This document shows, piece after piece, positions 1-7,276 of a stretch of 64,000 nucleotides of DNA (position 1 is the first letter of the stretch; each line of letters starts with the position of its first letter). A program made the translations under genes and the position numbers. The DNA comes from Deinococcus peraridilitoris DSM 19664 (lineage in GTDB: Bacteria; Deinococcota; Deinococci; Deinococcales; Deinococcaceae): the NCBI RefSeq assembly GCF_000317835.1, contig NC_019793.1:1240001-1304000 (forward strand). The letters run 5' to 3'. The notes beneath the pieces are model-generated. The model did no database searches, was not told where the DNA came from, and worked only from the letters and a program-made list of their open reading frames with translations.

Positions 1-604
1 TCGCCGCGTTTTCCAGGTGGCGCGCGCCGGTCTTGTGACGTTGCCAGTGCATGCCGGTTTCGCGGGGTCCCATCACCTGCATGCGGTACATGCCCATGTT
101 CTTCTCGCCCGTCAGGGGATCGCGCGTGATCACCAGCGGCAGGGTAATAAAGGGCCCCCCGTCCTGCGGCCAGCAGTGCAGCACCGGCAGTTTGGAGAGG
201 TCCACCTCGTCGCCACGCCACACTACCTCCTGCACCGGTGCCCGGCGAACCCGACGTGGCGGCAGGCTCGCCACCTCGCGTAATTTCGGCAGGTTGGACA
301 TCAGGCCGCCCAGGCCGCTGCCCATTTTGAGGTCCATGAGGGCGCGCACTTTCGCTCCCAGGTCATCGAGGTCTTTTACTCCCAGTGCCAGCGCCATGCG
401 CTCACGTGTTCCCAGCAGGCCGATGGCCAGCGGAAAGGAACTGCCCTTGACGTTCTCGAACAGCACCGCCGGGCCACCACGCTTGACGAGCCGGTCGGCA
501 ATTTCGGTGATTTCCAGGGCGCGGTCGACGGGCGTGCTGACGCGCACCAGTTCACCGTGCTGCTCCAGACGCGCTATAAACTCGTGCAGATCGGGAAAAG
601 CCAT
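1..604 (-). CDS. ubiD: UbiD-family prenylated-FMN decarboxylase (3' part outside window)
   Basis: Only the N-terminal 201 codons are visible; the gene runs off the left edge. The protein starts MAFPDLHEFI and shows the UbiD-family block LPVLHCWPQDGGPFITLPL near residues 140-160, followed by TRDPLTGEKNMGMYRMQV and GMHWQRHKTGARH, regions that in this family surround the prenylated-FMN and metal site. UbiD enzymes remove aromatic carboxylates in quinone biosynthesis. In bacteria that use the futalosine route to menaquinone, a homologue acts on the naphthoate intermediate, which is my preferred role here, but the substrate cannot be read from half a protein. The ATG at 602-604 is the first plausible start in frame. 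Nothing else of a quinone operon is in the window. Confidence 0.85.
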   Translation of the reverse strand, partial: MAFPDLHEFIARLEQHGELVRVSTPVDRALEITEIADRLVKRGGPAVLFENVKGSSFPLAIGLLGTRERMALALGVKDLDDLGAKVRALMDLKMGSGLGGLMSNLPKLREVASLPPRRVRRAPVQEVVWRGDEVDLSKLPVLHCWPQDGGPFITLPLVITRDPLTGEKNMGMYRMQVMGPRETGMHWQRHKTGARHLENAA

Positions 605-712
605 GCTGCTCAGTGTAAAGAGCGCTCAGCAAAAACACAGGGCGCTTCGTCCTGTTGATGGAAGTCGGTGGCCTGGGCTGCAGTGAGCTCGACCACACAA
701 ACTCCAACCAAA

Positions 713-735
713 AGGACGGTCGTCATGACCGTCCT
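713..735 (-). terminator. Rho-independent terminator after the HNH gene
   Basis: AGGACGGTC (713-721) and GACCGTCCT (727-735) form a perfect 9-bp stem with a 5-base loop. On the minus strand the stem is followed by TTTTGG. It lies just past the HNH nuclease stop at 757. Confidence 0.7.
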
Positions 736-756
736 CAGAACCCTTCCCAGGGCCCT

Positions 757-1278
757 TCAGCTGTAGAGATACTTGCGCCAGCTGTCGTGCCATTCGGAAA
801 AATGCCCGGCGATGTAGAGACCGAACGTCGGTGCGCGGGGCTTGCTGCGCAAGGCGTACCCGGCTTCTTCGGGCGTACGGTTGCCCTTGCGCTGGTTGCA
901 CTCACGGCAGGCCACCACGACGTTCTCCCAGACGTGACGCCCACCGCGCGAGCGGGGCGTGACATGGTCGATGGTGAGTTCCTGGCGCGCACCACAGTAC
1001 TGGCAGGTATAAAAGTCGCGGCGCAACACGTTGCGCCGGTTAAAGGGAATCGGGTGAGTGCGGGGCCGCCGCACGTACCTCCGCAGGCGGATCACGCTGG
1101 GAATCCGCATCACCGTACTGGGCGAACGCACCACGTCATCGCTGTCCTCCAGCACTTCCGCCACACCATACTGAATCAGGGTAATGGCGCGCTTCGCCGA
1201 CGCGATGTGCAAGGGCTCATACGAAGCGTTGAGCACCAGAACGCGCGGCGCATTGAGTTTCTGCGCCGCGTCCTGCAT
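757..1278 (-). CDS. HNH endonuclease family protein
   Basis: A 173-aa protein with a C-terminal HNH nuclease domain. Visible are the zinc-binding CQYCG, the catalytic strand ELTIDHVTPRSRGG containing the first catalytic His, then ENVVVACRECNQRKGN with the second CxxC and the final motif residues. This is the compact stand-alone HNH form common in Deinococcus and cyanobacterial genomes, whose biological target is generally unknown; it is not a restriction partner here because no methylase is nearby. The N-terminal half (VLVLNASYEPLHIASAKRAI) is typical of this subfamily. I chose the ATG at 1278; the frame is open to a TTG at 1302, which would add eight residues. It is followed by a terminator at 713-735, so it is probably monocistronic. 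Confidence 0.85.
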   Translation of the reverse strand: MQDAAQKLNAPRVLVLNASYEPLHIASAKRAITLIQYGVAEVLEDSDDVVRSPSTVMRIPSVIRLRRYVRRPRTHPIPFNRRNVLRRDFYTCQYCGARQELTIDHVTPRSRGGRHVWENVVVACRECNQRKGNRTPEEAGYALRSKPRAPTFGLYIAGHFSEWHDSWRKYLYS

Positions 1279-1403
1279 TGACCCGGAATGAGCTTCCACC
1301 AAGTCATTTTATCGCGCGTGAGGTCACCAGACTGTTTGTGAGTTTGGTTTTTAGGCCATAGAACCTAGAGCTTTGCTTGTCCACCATCCCTATCCCCAGC
1401 AGA

Positions 1404-2048
1404 CTACACGCCAGCACCCACAAAACCACGGATGCCATCGGCGATGTACTGCACGGCCAGCGCCCCGAGCAGTACGCCCAGCACGCGCGTCACGACGTTC
1501 ACTCCGGTCACTCCCACCAGGCGCCCGATCTGGCCGGCCAGACGCAACGCGAGGTAACACAGGGCCAACACCACGAACGTCACCAGCATGACGGCCAGCA
1601 CCAGCGCCGGATTACCGTGCGCGTCCCCCACCAGAATCATCACGCTTGCGAGCGTCCCAGGACCGGCGATAAGCGGAATGGCAATGGGAAATACGCTGAT
1701 GTCCTCGCGTTCCTGCGCTTCTTTTTCCTCGGCGGGCGTTTCCTTCGAGCCGCTCTGCCGGGCAAACACCATGTCGAGCGCGATCAGGAACAGCAGAACT
1801 CCGCCGGCAATACGGAACGCGTCCAGGCTGATGCCCAGGTGTTCAAGCAGCGAACGACCTGTCAGACCGAAGAGCAGAATGATGATACCCGCCACCACCA
1901 CGGCCTTCAGGGCAATCGCGCGACGCTCGAAGGCCGGACGCGAGCCGGCCAGCGCCAGAAACACAGGTGCCAGACCCACCGGGTCCATGACCACCAGCAT
2001 GGTCAGGAACGTCTTATAAGTGAGGGTCAGAATCAGCGGGTCCAGCAC
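1404..2048 (-). CDS. MarC/YchE-family integral membrane protein
   Basis: A 214-aa polytopic membrane protein with about six hydrophobic segments and the family hallmarks VVMDPVGLAPVFLAL near residues 18-33 and IPLIAGPGTLASVMIL near 125-140. A charged cytoplasmic loop (KETPAEEKEAQERED) separates the two halves, as in other MarC (UPF0056) members. The family was once linked to multiple antibiotic resistance, but that link was later withdrawn and no transport substrate is established. The length matches the family (about 200-220 aa). It starts with ATG at 2048 and appears to be a single gene. Confidence 0.85.
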   Translation of the reverse strand: MLDPLILTLTYKTFLTMLVVMDPVGLAPVFLALAGSRPAFERRAIALKAVVVAGIIILLFGLTGRSLLEHLGISLDAFRIAGGVLLFLIALDMVFARQSGSKETPAEEKEAQEREDISVFPIAIPLIAGPGTLASVMILVGDAHGNPALVLAVMLVTFVVLALCYLALRLAGQIGRLVGVTGVNVVTRVLGVLLGALAVQYIADGIRGFVGAGV

Positions 2049-2064
2049 TCAAGGAGTGTACACA

Positions 2065-2271
2065 ATGGACAGAATTTCACTGGATGACCTGGGGTTCCCG
2101 CTGCGTTTGCATGTCCGTCAGCAGGGCTTTGCTTTCGCGTGGTAGATGTATACCGCTGAGCAGCTGCGCCGCACCCTGAATGACCCTGACCCGCTGGTGG
2201 TGTTCGAGGTGATCGGCGTGGAGGTAGGCGGTGTGATCGTGCCAGTGGCGGAGGTGCGGGGTGTTTATTGA
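2065..2271 (+). pseudogene. Small ORF interrupted by an in-frame TAG
   Basis: A strong ribosome-binding site (AAGGAGTG at 2051-2058) precedes ATG 2065. The frame reads MDRISLDDLGFPLRLHVRQQ and six further residues, meets TAG at 2143-2145, and resumes at once with ATG 2146 for another 41 residues (MYTAEQLRRTLNDPDPLVVF...) to TGA 2271. The two parts are in the same frame with no other stop, so this looks like one small protein of about 68 residues broken by one nonsense codon. Reading as two tiny proteins, or TAG readthrough, is less likely. I do not recognise the family. Confidence 0.35.
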
Positions 2272-2468
2272 GTGCGGCGAATCTCAGTGACGGGTTTTAT
2301 TGATAACGGCGGAATTGGGTGACGCTCATGGCTGTGGAGGCTGCGAAAAATTGCGAGCCAACGCCGAACTGGAGTACCACAGCACTCTGACAGCGGCGAT
2401 TCACCAGTGCCCCGAGTGCACCTTGAGAAATGGCGTGGGTGCGAATTTGGCAGACAGCGGTCAGAGCG
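2272..2468. other. Gene-poor stretch before the acetyltransferase stop
   Basis: No ORF with a convincing start or family signature was seen on either strand. A 132-aa minus-strand frame overlaps the acetyltransferase and looks like a shadow. Confidence 0.4.
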
Positions 2469-3290
2469 TCAGCCAGATGCGGCGGTGTCTTGCGAGAATG
2501 TTGCTTCATCGCGATAGTGCGGAAACCAGTTCGTCGCGAAGTCAACCAGGGCGCGGAACGAAAACAGCCTCGACTCCGCCAACCCGACCGACCCCCGGCG
2601 CTCCTGGCCTGTAGCCGCAAAAGCCGCACCGACCGCTTCGAAATCTTCGTCGGACGGCCAAGGTTCACGCCACTCCACCCATTCCCGACGACCATCGACC
2701 ATCAACGCCGCGCCATTCCTCACCAGATGCTTGCCCGGTGAGTCCGCACGATCCTCAGCCAGGTGCAGGGCCGTGCACTTGTCATAACTGACGCCGAGCA
2801 GCAAGACGGCCGCGTCGAGTTCGTACAGCACACCAAGTGGCGTAGCTTCACCGCATGGATTGGTGAGTTCGTGCTGGGCGACGACCTGGAAGGCTACCGG
2901 GCCTTGCGCGGCAATGGAGCGATGTGGGTGATTACTTCTCAGCGTGCCCGGCAGTGTGCGAAAGAGTTCAGCGACGGCGCCCATCGTCCGGGTGGGTGTG
3001 CAAGCCGGATGATAAACAGGCAGCGAGGCGCGTACGTCGTCCCAACACTCCCTGGGAACACTAGGATCGTTGAGATAGGCTGGGTCGCAGAGCTGCCAGC
3101 TTTGAGTGGGCATCACCAGCGTTCCGTTGGGACCGACGACTTCACGCAGCGCATCGTTGACCGTTTGTTCACCGCCCAGCACCCAACCCAGGGCGGAAAG
3201 TTTGCAATGAACCATCACGATGCTGTCAGCCTGAAGACCTAACGCCTTGAGGTCAGCGACCAGCTTGTTGTGCGTTACGAGCGTTTTCAT
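2469..3290 (-). CDS. Aminoglycoside N(3)-acetyltransferase-like protein (AAC(3)/YokD family)
   Basis: A 273-aa protein of the Antibiotic_NAT family, which transfers acetyl from acetyl-CoA to the 3-amino group of aminoglycosides. Family signatures are the N-terminal VMVHCKLSALGWVLGGEQTV (residues 25-44), TLVMPTQSWQ, the SNHPHRSIAAQGP stretch near 118-130, and CGEATPLGVLYELDAAVLLLGVSYDKCTALHLAE near 145-178, which carries the conserved His late in the block. The length fits AAC(3) enzymes. Whether it gives resistance is not shown by sequence, since many chromosomal YokD-like members have no known drug phenotype. It lies next to an IS-rich island and a broken small ORF, so acquisition by transfer is possible. 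Confidence 0.85.
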   Translation of the reverse strand: MKTLVTHNKLVADLKALGLQADSIVMVHCKLSALGWVLGGEQTVNDALREVVGPNGTLVMPTQSWQLCDPAYLNDPSVPRECWDDVRASLPVYHPACTPTRTMGAVAELFRTLPGTLRSNHPHRSIAAQGPVAFQVVAQHELTNPCGEATPLGVLYELDAAVLLLGVSYDKCTALHLAEDRADSPGKHLVRNGAALMVDGRREWVEWREPWPSDEDFEAVGAAFAATGQERRGSVGLAESRLFSFRALVDFATNWFPHYRDEATFSQDTAASG

Positions 3291-3453
3291 AGCGGAATAT
3301 TACAGTAGGGTTTATCCAGTGCCCATTCGCCCTCCTGTCAAATGCGTCGCGTACTTTCGCCGTCATCAATAACCACTTCCTGCTGGGCTTGTAACGTGGT
3401 GAATTGCTTACCCAAGTCCTGAGGCTGTGGTTCAGGCAGAGAGTAGGCAGCAC

Positions 3454-3933
3454 CTACAGTGGGTAAATGTCGGTGTAGCGCTGCTCAATCAATTCGATCA
3501 AGTCCTGGGCAGTGGCAAAAATTTCCTTGGGAATATCACTGCTGTGAAGCTGGGTTGCAAATGATGAGGGGTCAAAATTGTTGAGTGTCAAAGCCTGCTT
3601 GAAGGCGTTGATGGCATCCAGCACCGGAGTGTACGCCTTGTAGAGCTCGAGGCGCTGTACGCTGGCGCTCATCCGGGTAAAGCTGCGCAGTATCCCGTCT
3701 GCTACGGCTGCATCGTACGATGCAGCCGTGTGGAACTTCAGGCCGTTCGATTCGATCTCCTGGATGGACTTTACGATGCCGTCAATGACAGAGCGCAATT
3801 CCTTTCGGCGATCGCGGAAGCCGGCCTGGCGGTTGTTGTAGATCAGCGCGTACACAGCAACACCCACGCCAATTGGAGTGACGAGGTCTTTAAGCATCGA
3901 AATGAAACCCGTAATCTGGTCAGCCCAGGTCAC
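3454..3933 (-). CDS. Hypothetical protein with one N-terminal membrane segment, 5' end altered by the IS
   Basis: I do not recognise this protein. It has one hydrophobic segment (about LVTPIGVGVAVYALIYNNRQ) followed by a soluble, helix-rich domain of about 130 residues with KELRSVIDGIVKSIQEIES. The open frame continues upstream to ATG 4023, but those first residues are encoded inside the IS256 terminal inverted repeat (3968-3988) and beyond, so they cannot be the original N-terminus. The coordinates use a GTG at 3933 as the first start outside the element; ATG 3897 is an alternative. The native start may have been lost when the IS arrived. Confidence 0.45.
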   Translation of the reverse strand: MTWADQITGFISMLKDLVTPIGVGVAVYALIYNNRQAGFRDRRKELRSVIDGIVKSIQEIESNGLKFHTAASYDAAVADGILRSFTRMSASVQRLELYKAYTPVLDAINAFKQALTLNNFDPSSFATQLHSSDIPKEIFATAQDLIELIEQRYTDIYPL

Positions 3934-3967
3934 GGGATCGGTTTGAGGTAGGGTAGTCGGGCACGTA

Positions 3968-3988
3968 CAGAAGTTTGTGTGCGGGGGG
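3968..3988 (+). repeat. Left terminal inverted repeat of the IS256 element
   Basis: CAGAAGTTTGTGTGC followed by six G. It is the exact reverse complement of 7129-7149. Confidence 0.9.
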
Positions 3989-3994
3989 TAGTGC

Positions 3995-4193
3995 TCAAGC
4001 ACGCAGGGGCACGCGTCCGTCAAACAGAATCGTAAAGGTATTCAGCGCTGAGCGCCAGTCGTTCAAGGGTCTCGTCCAGCGCTCAGTGGCCCGCAAGATC
4101 GCCAGGTACAACACCTTCAAGGCGGCTTCCTCATTCGGGAACGACCCCCTGGTCTTGGTGACCTTGCGCAGCTGAAAATTCAAGGACTCGATG
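3995..4193 (-). pseudogene. IS256 transposase, C-terminal fragment
   Basis: This piece encodes the C-terminal end of a mutator-type transposase: AIESLNFQLRKVTKTRG, then FPNEEAALKVLYLAILRATE and the terminal LNTFTILFDGRVP. It joins in frame to the N-terminal piece at 6043 when the recombinase element is removed, recreating the codon run for TTNAIESLNFQ. The N-terminal piece ends VVYTTNA exactly where this one begins. Confidence 0.9.
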
Positions 4194-6042
4194 GCCTGAT
4201 TACAAACGACATTTTCTGTTTTGTTCGGCCTGCCCGCCTCAAGTTGCGCGCCTGGCAGCCGGCAAGAAGAAGATCGACACAAGGAGGTGGTTATGCCACG
4301 CCAAGCGTCGATCAAGCAGCCCATCCAGATCCAACGGACCATTGTCGAGCACCCCGACCTGCGGAAACTCGACCGGGCCTATCAGTTCCTGACGCAGTGG
4401 GCAACCCAGCCTCCCCAACGGGAGGTCAATGATGCGAGTAGCCCTGTACGCCCGAGTGTCAAGCAGCCGCCAAGTCCAGACGCAGACCATTGAACAGCAA
4501 CTCGAACGCCTTCAGAACACAGCGAACGAGCGCGGCCACCATGTCGACGCCGACCACATCTTCCGTGACGATGGACTGAGCGGCGCCCGCCTCAACCGCC
4601 CTGGCCTCGATCGGTTACGTGACCGCGTCACACAGCACGACGTGGACCTCGTGCTCATCACGGCTCCTGATCGCCTGGCACGAAAGTACGTCCATCAGAT
4701 GCTGCTCCTCGAAGAGTTCGAGAAGCGTGGATGCACCGTAGAGTTCATCGAACGACCCATGAGCCAGGACCCGCATGACCAACTGCTCCTTCAGATTCGT
4801 GGTGCCGTGTCAGAGTACGAACGCAGCCTCATTGCTGATCGGATGCGGCGCGGTCGCCTTGCCAAACTCAAAGCAGGCGTGTTACTGCCCTGGACCCAGC
4901 CTCCTTTTGGCTACCGCGTTGATCCTGCTTGCCCACGCGACCCTGCGGGCGTGCGCCTGGAACCGGCGGAAGCCGAACTCGTACAGCAGCTCTACGACTG
5001 GTACCTTGAAGAAGGCGCCACCTTCCTGGCGATCATTGCTCGTCTCAAACACGCGAACATTCAAAGTCCGAAAGGCAAAGCCTTATGGGTTCCGTCCACC
5101 GTCCGGCAAGTGCTGTGCAATCCCGTGTACACCGGCACCACCTATGGCAATCGCTGGGAAGCCATCCCGGCACGCTCACGGAAGTCGCCGTTCAAGCCAG
5201 TTGGAAAGTCCGGTCAGAGCCACCGTCAGCGGCCCCGTGAAGAATGGGTACCTATTGCCGTGCCGGCCATCGTCGAGCAGGAGGTGTTTGATCGCGTGCA
5301 GAGTAAGTTGTCGCTGAATCAGCAACGATCCAGGCGGAACAACACCAAACACCCCTACCTGCTGCGGGGCTTGGTCAGCTGTGGGCGCTGCCGGTGTTCC
5401 TGCCCAGGCCGGACGACCAAATCAGGCCAGTCATACTATGCGTGCAGCCTGAAAACCAACTACCTGCGCGCCGCAGGCAACGGTGTGGAAATCTGTACCG
5501 CTCGCTACACGCCTGCCCAGCAATTGGACGAGATCGTCTGGGCGGATTTATGCGCAGTACTCAAGCAGCCAGACTTGATCGAACTGGCACTGGAACGGCG
5601 ACACGGTGGGGCCTGGTTGCCGCAGGAGCTACAAGCCAGGCAAGCGAACTTGCGTGCGGCATTGTCAGGACTTGAGGGCCAACGGCAACGCCTGCTGGAG
5701 GCTTACCTGGCCAGGGTGATCGAGTTGGGCGAGTTCGAACGAGCGCGGATGGAACTGGACCGCAAACGCGAGCAGATCGAGATTCAGCAGCGCCTGGTGC
5801 AGGTGCAAGTCGCGCAGCGACAGGAATTGGCACAATTGACGGACTCGCTGGAAGGGTTCTGCGCGTCAGTGCGCGAAGGGTTGGAGCATGCTGATTTTGA
5901 CCGGAAGCGCCTGCTGGTCGAGTTGCTGGTGGACCGAGTGATCGTGGAGGAAGAGCATGTTGAGATTCGGTATGCGGTGCCGACCTCGCGGGACCGCCCG
6001 AGGGTTCCGTTTTGTCAATTGCGTTTCGACTATTTCAATCGC
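4194..6042 (+). mobile_element. Serine-recombinase insertion element inside the IS256 transposase gene
   Basis: Both junctions can be placed to the base. The minus strand reads ACCAATGC at the right edge (dinucleotide GC at 6041-6042) and GCCATCGAGTCC at the left edge (GC at 4194-4195). Joining the flanks on one GC restores the transposase codons for T-N-A-I-E-S. The element is therefore about 1847 bp with a GC crossover dinucleotide and no longer duplication, as expected for conservative serine-integrase chemistry. It carries a small ORF (4293-4493) and the recombinase (from 4429) and no other cargo. It is a minimal autonomous element. Confidence 0.85.
4293..4493 (+). CDS. Small protein encoded upstream of and overlapping the recombinase
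   Basis: A 66-aa ORF starting at ATG 4293 behind a very strong ribosome-binding site (AAGGAGG at 4281-4287). It reads MPRQASIKQPIQIQRTIVEH then PDLRKLDRAYQFLTQWA. Its last 65 bases overlap the recombinase start at 4429, so the two are probably translationally coupled. The C-terminal residues in the overlap are proline-rich and may be loosely constrained. I do not recognise the family. The HPDLRKLDRAYQFL helix-like stretch could make it a directionality or accessory factor, but that is inference from position alone. Confidence 0.6.
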   Translation: MPRQASIKQPIQIQRTIVEHPDLRKLDRAYQFLTQWATQPPQREVNDASSPVRPSVKQPPSPDADH

Positions 6043-6516
6043 ATTGGTTGTGTACACCACCTTCCTGATCTCCGGCGGAAACGCAAAGAACGGCGTGACC
6101 CTGGCCCAGTGGCGCTGCCACGTTGCCCCAACCGCCGGGTATTTGGCATCGTGCTTCTCTCGGAACGCGACGAGGGCGCGCTCGGCCTGCTCAACGGTCG
6201 AGGCGGCATAGATCGTTTGAGATCGGCCGCGACTGCTTTGTGTTCTTTCCAGTTCACAAAGCCCAACGAATGGCGCACCAGGTGCACGATGCACAACTGC
6301 ACCTGGGTTTTTGGGAAAACCGCTTCGATGGCTTCCGGGAACCCCTTGAGGCCATCCACGCAGGCGATCAACATGTCCTGCACCCCGCGGTTCTTCAGTT
6401 CTGTCAGCACACTGAGCCCAACGGGGCGCGCGAAGCGACACCCCTCGCCCAGAACTTGGCGCCTTCGGTGTCTGACACCCACAAGCCCAGGACGTCCTTG
6501 TTGCCTTCCAGGGTGA
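4429..6516 (+). CDS. Large serine recombinase; frame runs out of the element into host DNA
   Basis: Resolvase/invertase-type recombinase. The N-terminal catalytic domain starts [15 protein letters not shown], with nucleophile Ser11 in YARVS, and continues with [14 protein letters not shown] and the [16 protein letters not shown] helix. The recombinase domain follows (PPFGYRVDP...[12 protein letters not shown]), then a zinc-ribbon ([13 protein letters not shown]...YYACS) and a coiled coil near residues 390-470 ([32 protein letters not shown]). The family-typical C-terminus [10 protein letters not shown]...[10 protein letters not shown] is reached at the element edge (6040), but no stop codon lies inside the element: the frame continues about 158 codons through antisense transposase sequence to 6516. 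The natural product is about 537 residues. The start overlaps the upstream small ORF. It probably drives excision and integration of its own element. Confidence 0.88.
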   Translation: MMRVALYARVSSSRQVQTQTIEQQLERLQNTANERGHHVDADHIFRDDGLSGARLNRPGLDRLRDRVTQHDVDLVLITAPDRLARKYVHQMLLLEEFEKRGCTVEFIERPMSQDPHDQLLLQIRGAVSEYERSLIADRMRRGRLAKLKAGVLLPWTQPPFGYRVDPACPRDPAGVRLEPAEAELVQQLYDWYLEEGATFLAIIARLKHANIQSPKGKALWVPSTVRQVLCNPVYTGTTYGNRWEAIPARSRKSPFKPVGKSGQSHRQRPREEWVPIAVPAIVEQEVFDRVQSKLSLNQQRSRRNNTKHPYLLRGLVSCGRCRCSCPGRTTKSGQSYYACSLKTNYLRAAGNGVEICTARYTPAQQLDEIVWADLCAVLKQPDLIELALERRHGGAWLPQELQARQANLRAALSGLEGQRQRLLEAYLARVIELGEFERARMELDRKREQIEIQQRLVQVQVAQRQELAQLTDSLEGFCASVREGLEHADFDRKRLLVELLVDRVIVEEEHVEIRYAVPTSRDRPRVPFCQLRFDYFNRIGCVHHLPDLRRKRKERRDPGPVALPRCPNRRVFGIVLLSERDEGALGLLNGRGGIDRLRSAATALCSFQFTKPNEWRTRCTMHNCTWVFGKTASMASGNPLRPSTQAINMSCTPRFFSSVSTLSPTGRAKRHPSPRTWRLRCLTPTSPGRPCCLPG

Positions 6517-7096
6517 TGCCCACAGCCGTGTATACCGCTCGTGGCGCCACCAGTCCATCCTTGCGAATCCGGACGTGCAGGCAGTCGAGGGACACGATCG
6601 GGTACACCGCTTCCAGCGGCCGGGAGCGCCAGGCCTGCACTTCGTCCAGTACTGCGTCCGTTCCTTCGCTGATCAAGGCTGGGCTGACGTCCACCCCGTA
6701 GAGGGTCTGGAGTTGGCTTTGGATGTCGCGGGTGGTCATGCCGTGCGCGTAGAGGGACAGGATCTTCTCGTCGAGGCCCTCGAATCGTCGTTGGTGTTTG
6801 GGCAGAATCTGCGGCTCGAACTCGCTGTGCCGGTCGCGCGGTACCGCGAGCTCCATCTGGCCGAACTCCGCCTGGATGGTCTTCTTGGACTTGCCGTTTC
6901 GCACGTTCCGAGCTTCGTTCGCCACTTTCCCGCCGCGTTCGTGCCCGAGATGGTGCGTGAGTTCAGCTTCCAGCGCGCGTTCGAGCAGGCCTTTGCTGAG
7001 CTGCTTCAGTAAACCGTTGAAGCCTTCGGCTGTGCGGTGACCATCGAGTAGCTGGTCGAGCAGTTGGGGGTCGAAAAAGGCATCGTCTTGGGACAT
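6043..7096 (-). pseudogene. IS256-family (mutator-type) transposase, N-terminal and central part, frameshifted
   Basis: Starts at ATG 7096 with a good ribosome-binding site (AAAGGAAG about 6 bases upstream on the minus strand) as MSQDDAFFDPQLLDQLLDGH. The first frame carries the DNA-binding region and the first catalytic aspartate region ([14 protein letters not shown]) and [19 protein letters not shown]. There a 32-base insertion (6417-6448) shifts the frame; the next segment ([32 protein letters not shown]) contains the second catalytic Asp. A one-base deletion near 6217 shifts again into [20 protein letters not shown], then [12 protein letters not shown] at the recombinase insertion. The copy cannot encode an active DDE transposase. 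Confidence 0.88.
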
Positions 7097-7128
7097 GGAC
7101 ACTTCCTTTCTTCAGGATGCGTCCCCCT

Positions 7129-7149
7129 CCCCCCGCACACAAACTTCTG
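7129..7149 (-). repeat. Right terminal inverted repeat of the IS256 element
   Basis: Six C followed by GCACACAAACTTCTG. It matches 3968-3988 in inverted orientation without a mismatch. Confidence 0.9.
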
Positions 7150-7276
7150 AATGGGCTCGCGGCATGGCGAGCGACTCTGGCCGCCAGATGCAGCTCTGCG
7201 TGCCCCTCGTACCGCGTCTTCAACCGCCGAAACCACGCCAGCCAGTCGACGTTGCTCAAGCCACTTCGCAGGCGAT
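7150..7276 (-). pseudogene. Possible C-terminal remnant of another transposase
   Basis: On the minus strand, directly outside the IS256 inverted repeat, one frame reads NVDWLAWFRRLKTRYEGHAE then LHLAARVARHA. The pattern WLxxFRRLKTRYE resembles the C-terminal end of some IS4/IS5-type transposases. There is no start and only about 40 residues, so this is tentative. Confidence 0.25.

Larger units (their letters stand above)
3968..7149 (-). mobile_element. IS256-family insertion sequence interrupted by a serine-recombinase element
   Basis: The element is bounded by identical 21-bp inverted repeats at 3968-3988 and 7129-7149 and carries a mutator-type transposase gene read on the minus strand. 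Removing the inserted recombinase element (about 1847 bp) leaves about 1335 bp, the normal size for IS256 elements. The flanking bases (ending GGCACGTA on the left, starting AATGGGCTC on the right) show no direct target duplication, which suggests a later rearrangement or an old insertion. The copy is inactive: its transposase gene has two frame disruptions and the nested insertion. Confidence 0.9.

Noticed and set aside
2297..2695. 132-aa minus-strand frame
   Set aside because: It overlaps the acetyltransferase in another frame and has no family pattern.
3253..3453. 66-aa minus-strand ORF beginning at GTG 3453
   Set aside because: It overlaps the acetyltransferase start and its composition is unlike a protein.
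6030..6558. Separate minus-strand ORFs in the IS256 gene
   Set aside because: They are parts of one frameshifted transposase gene, not independent genes.
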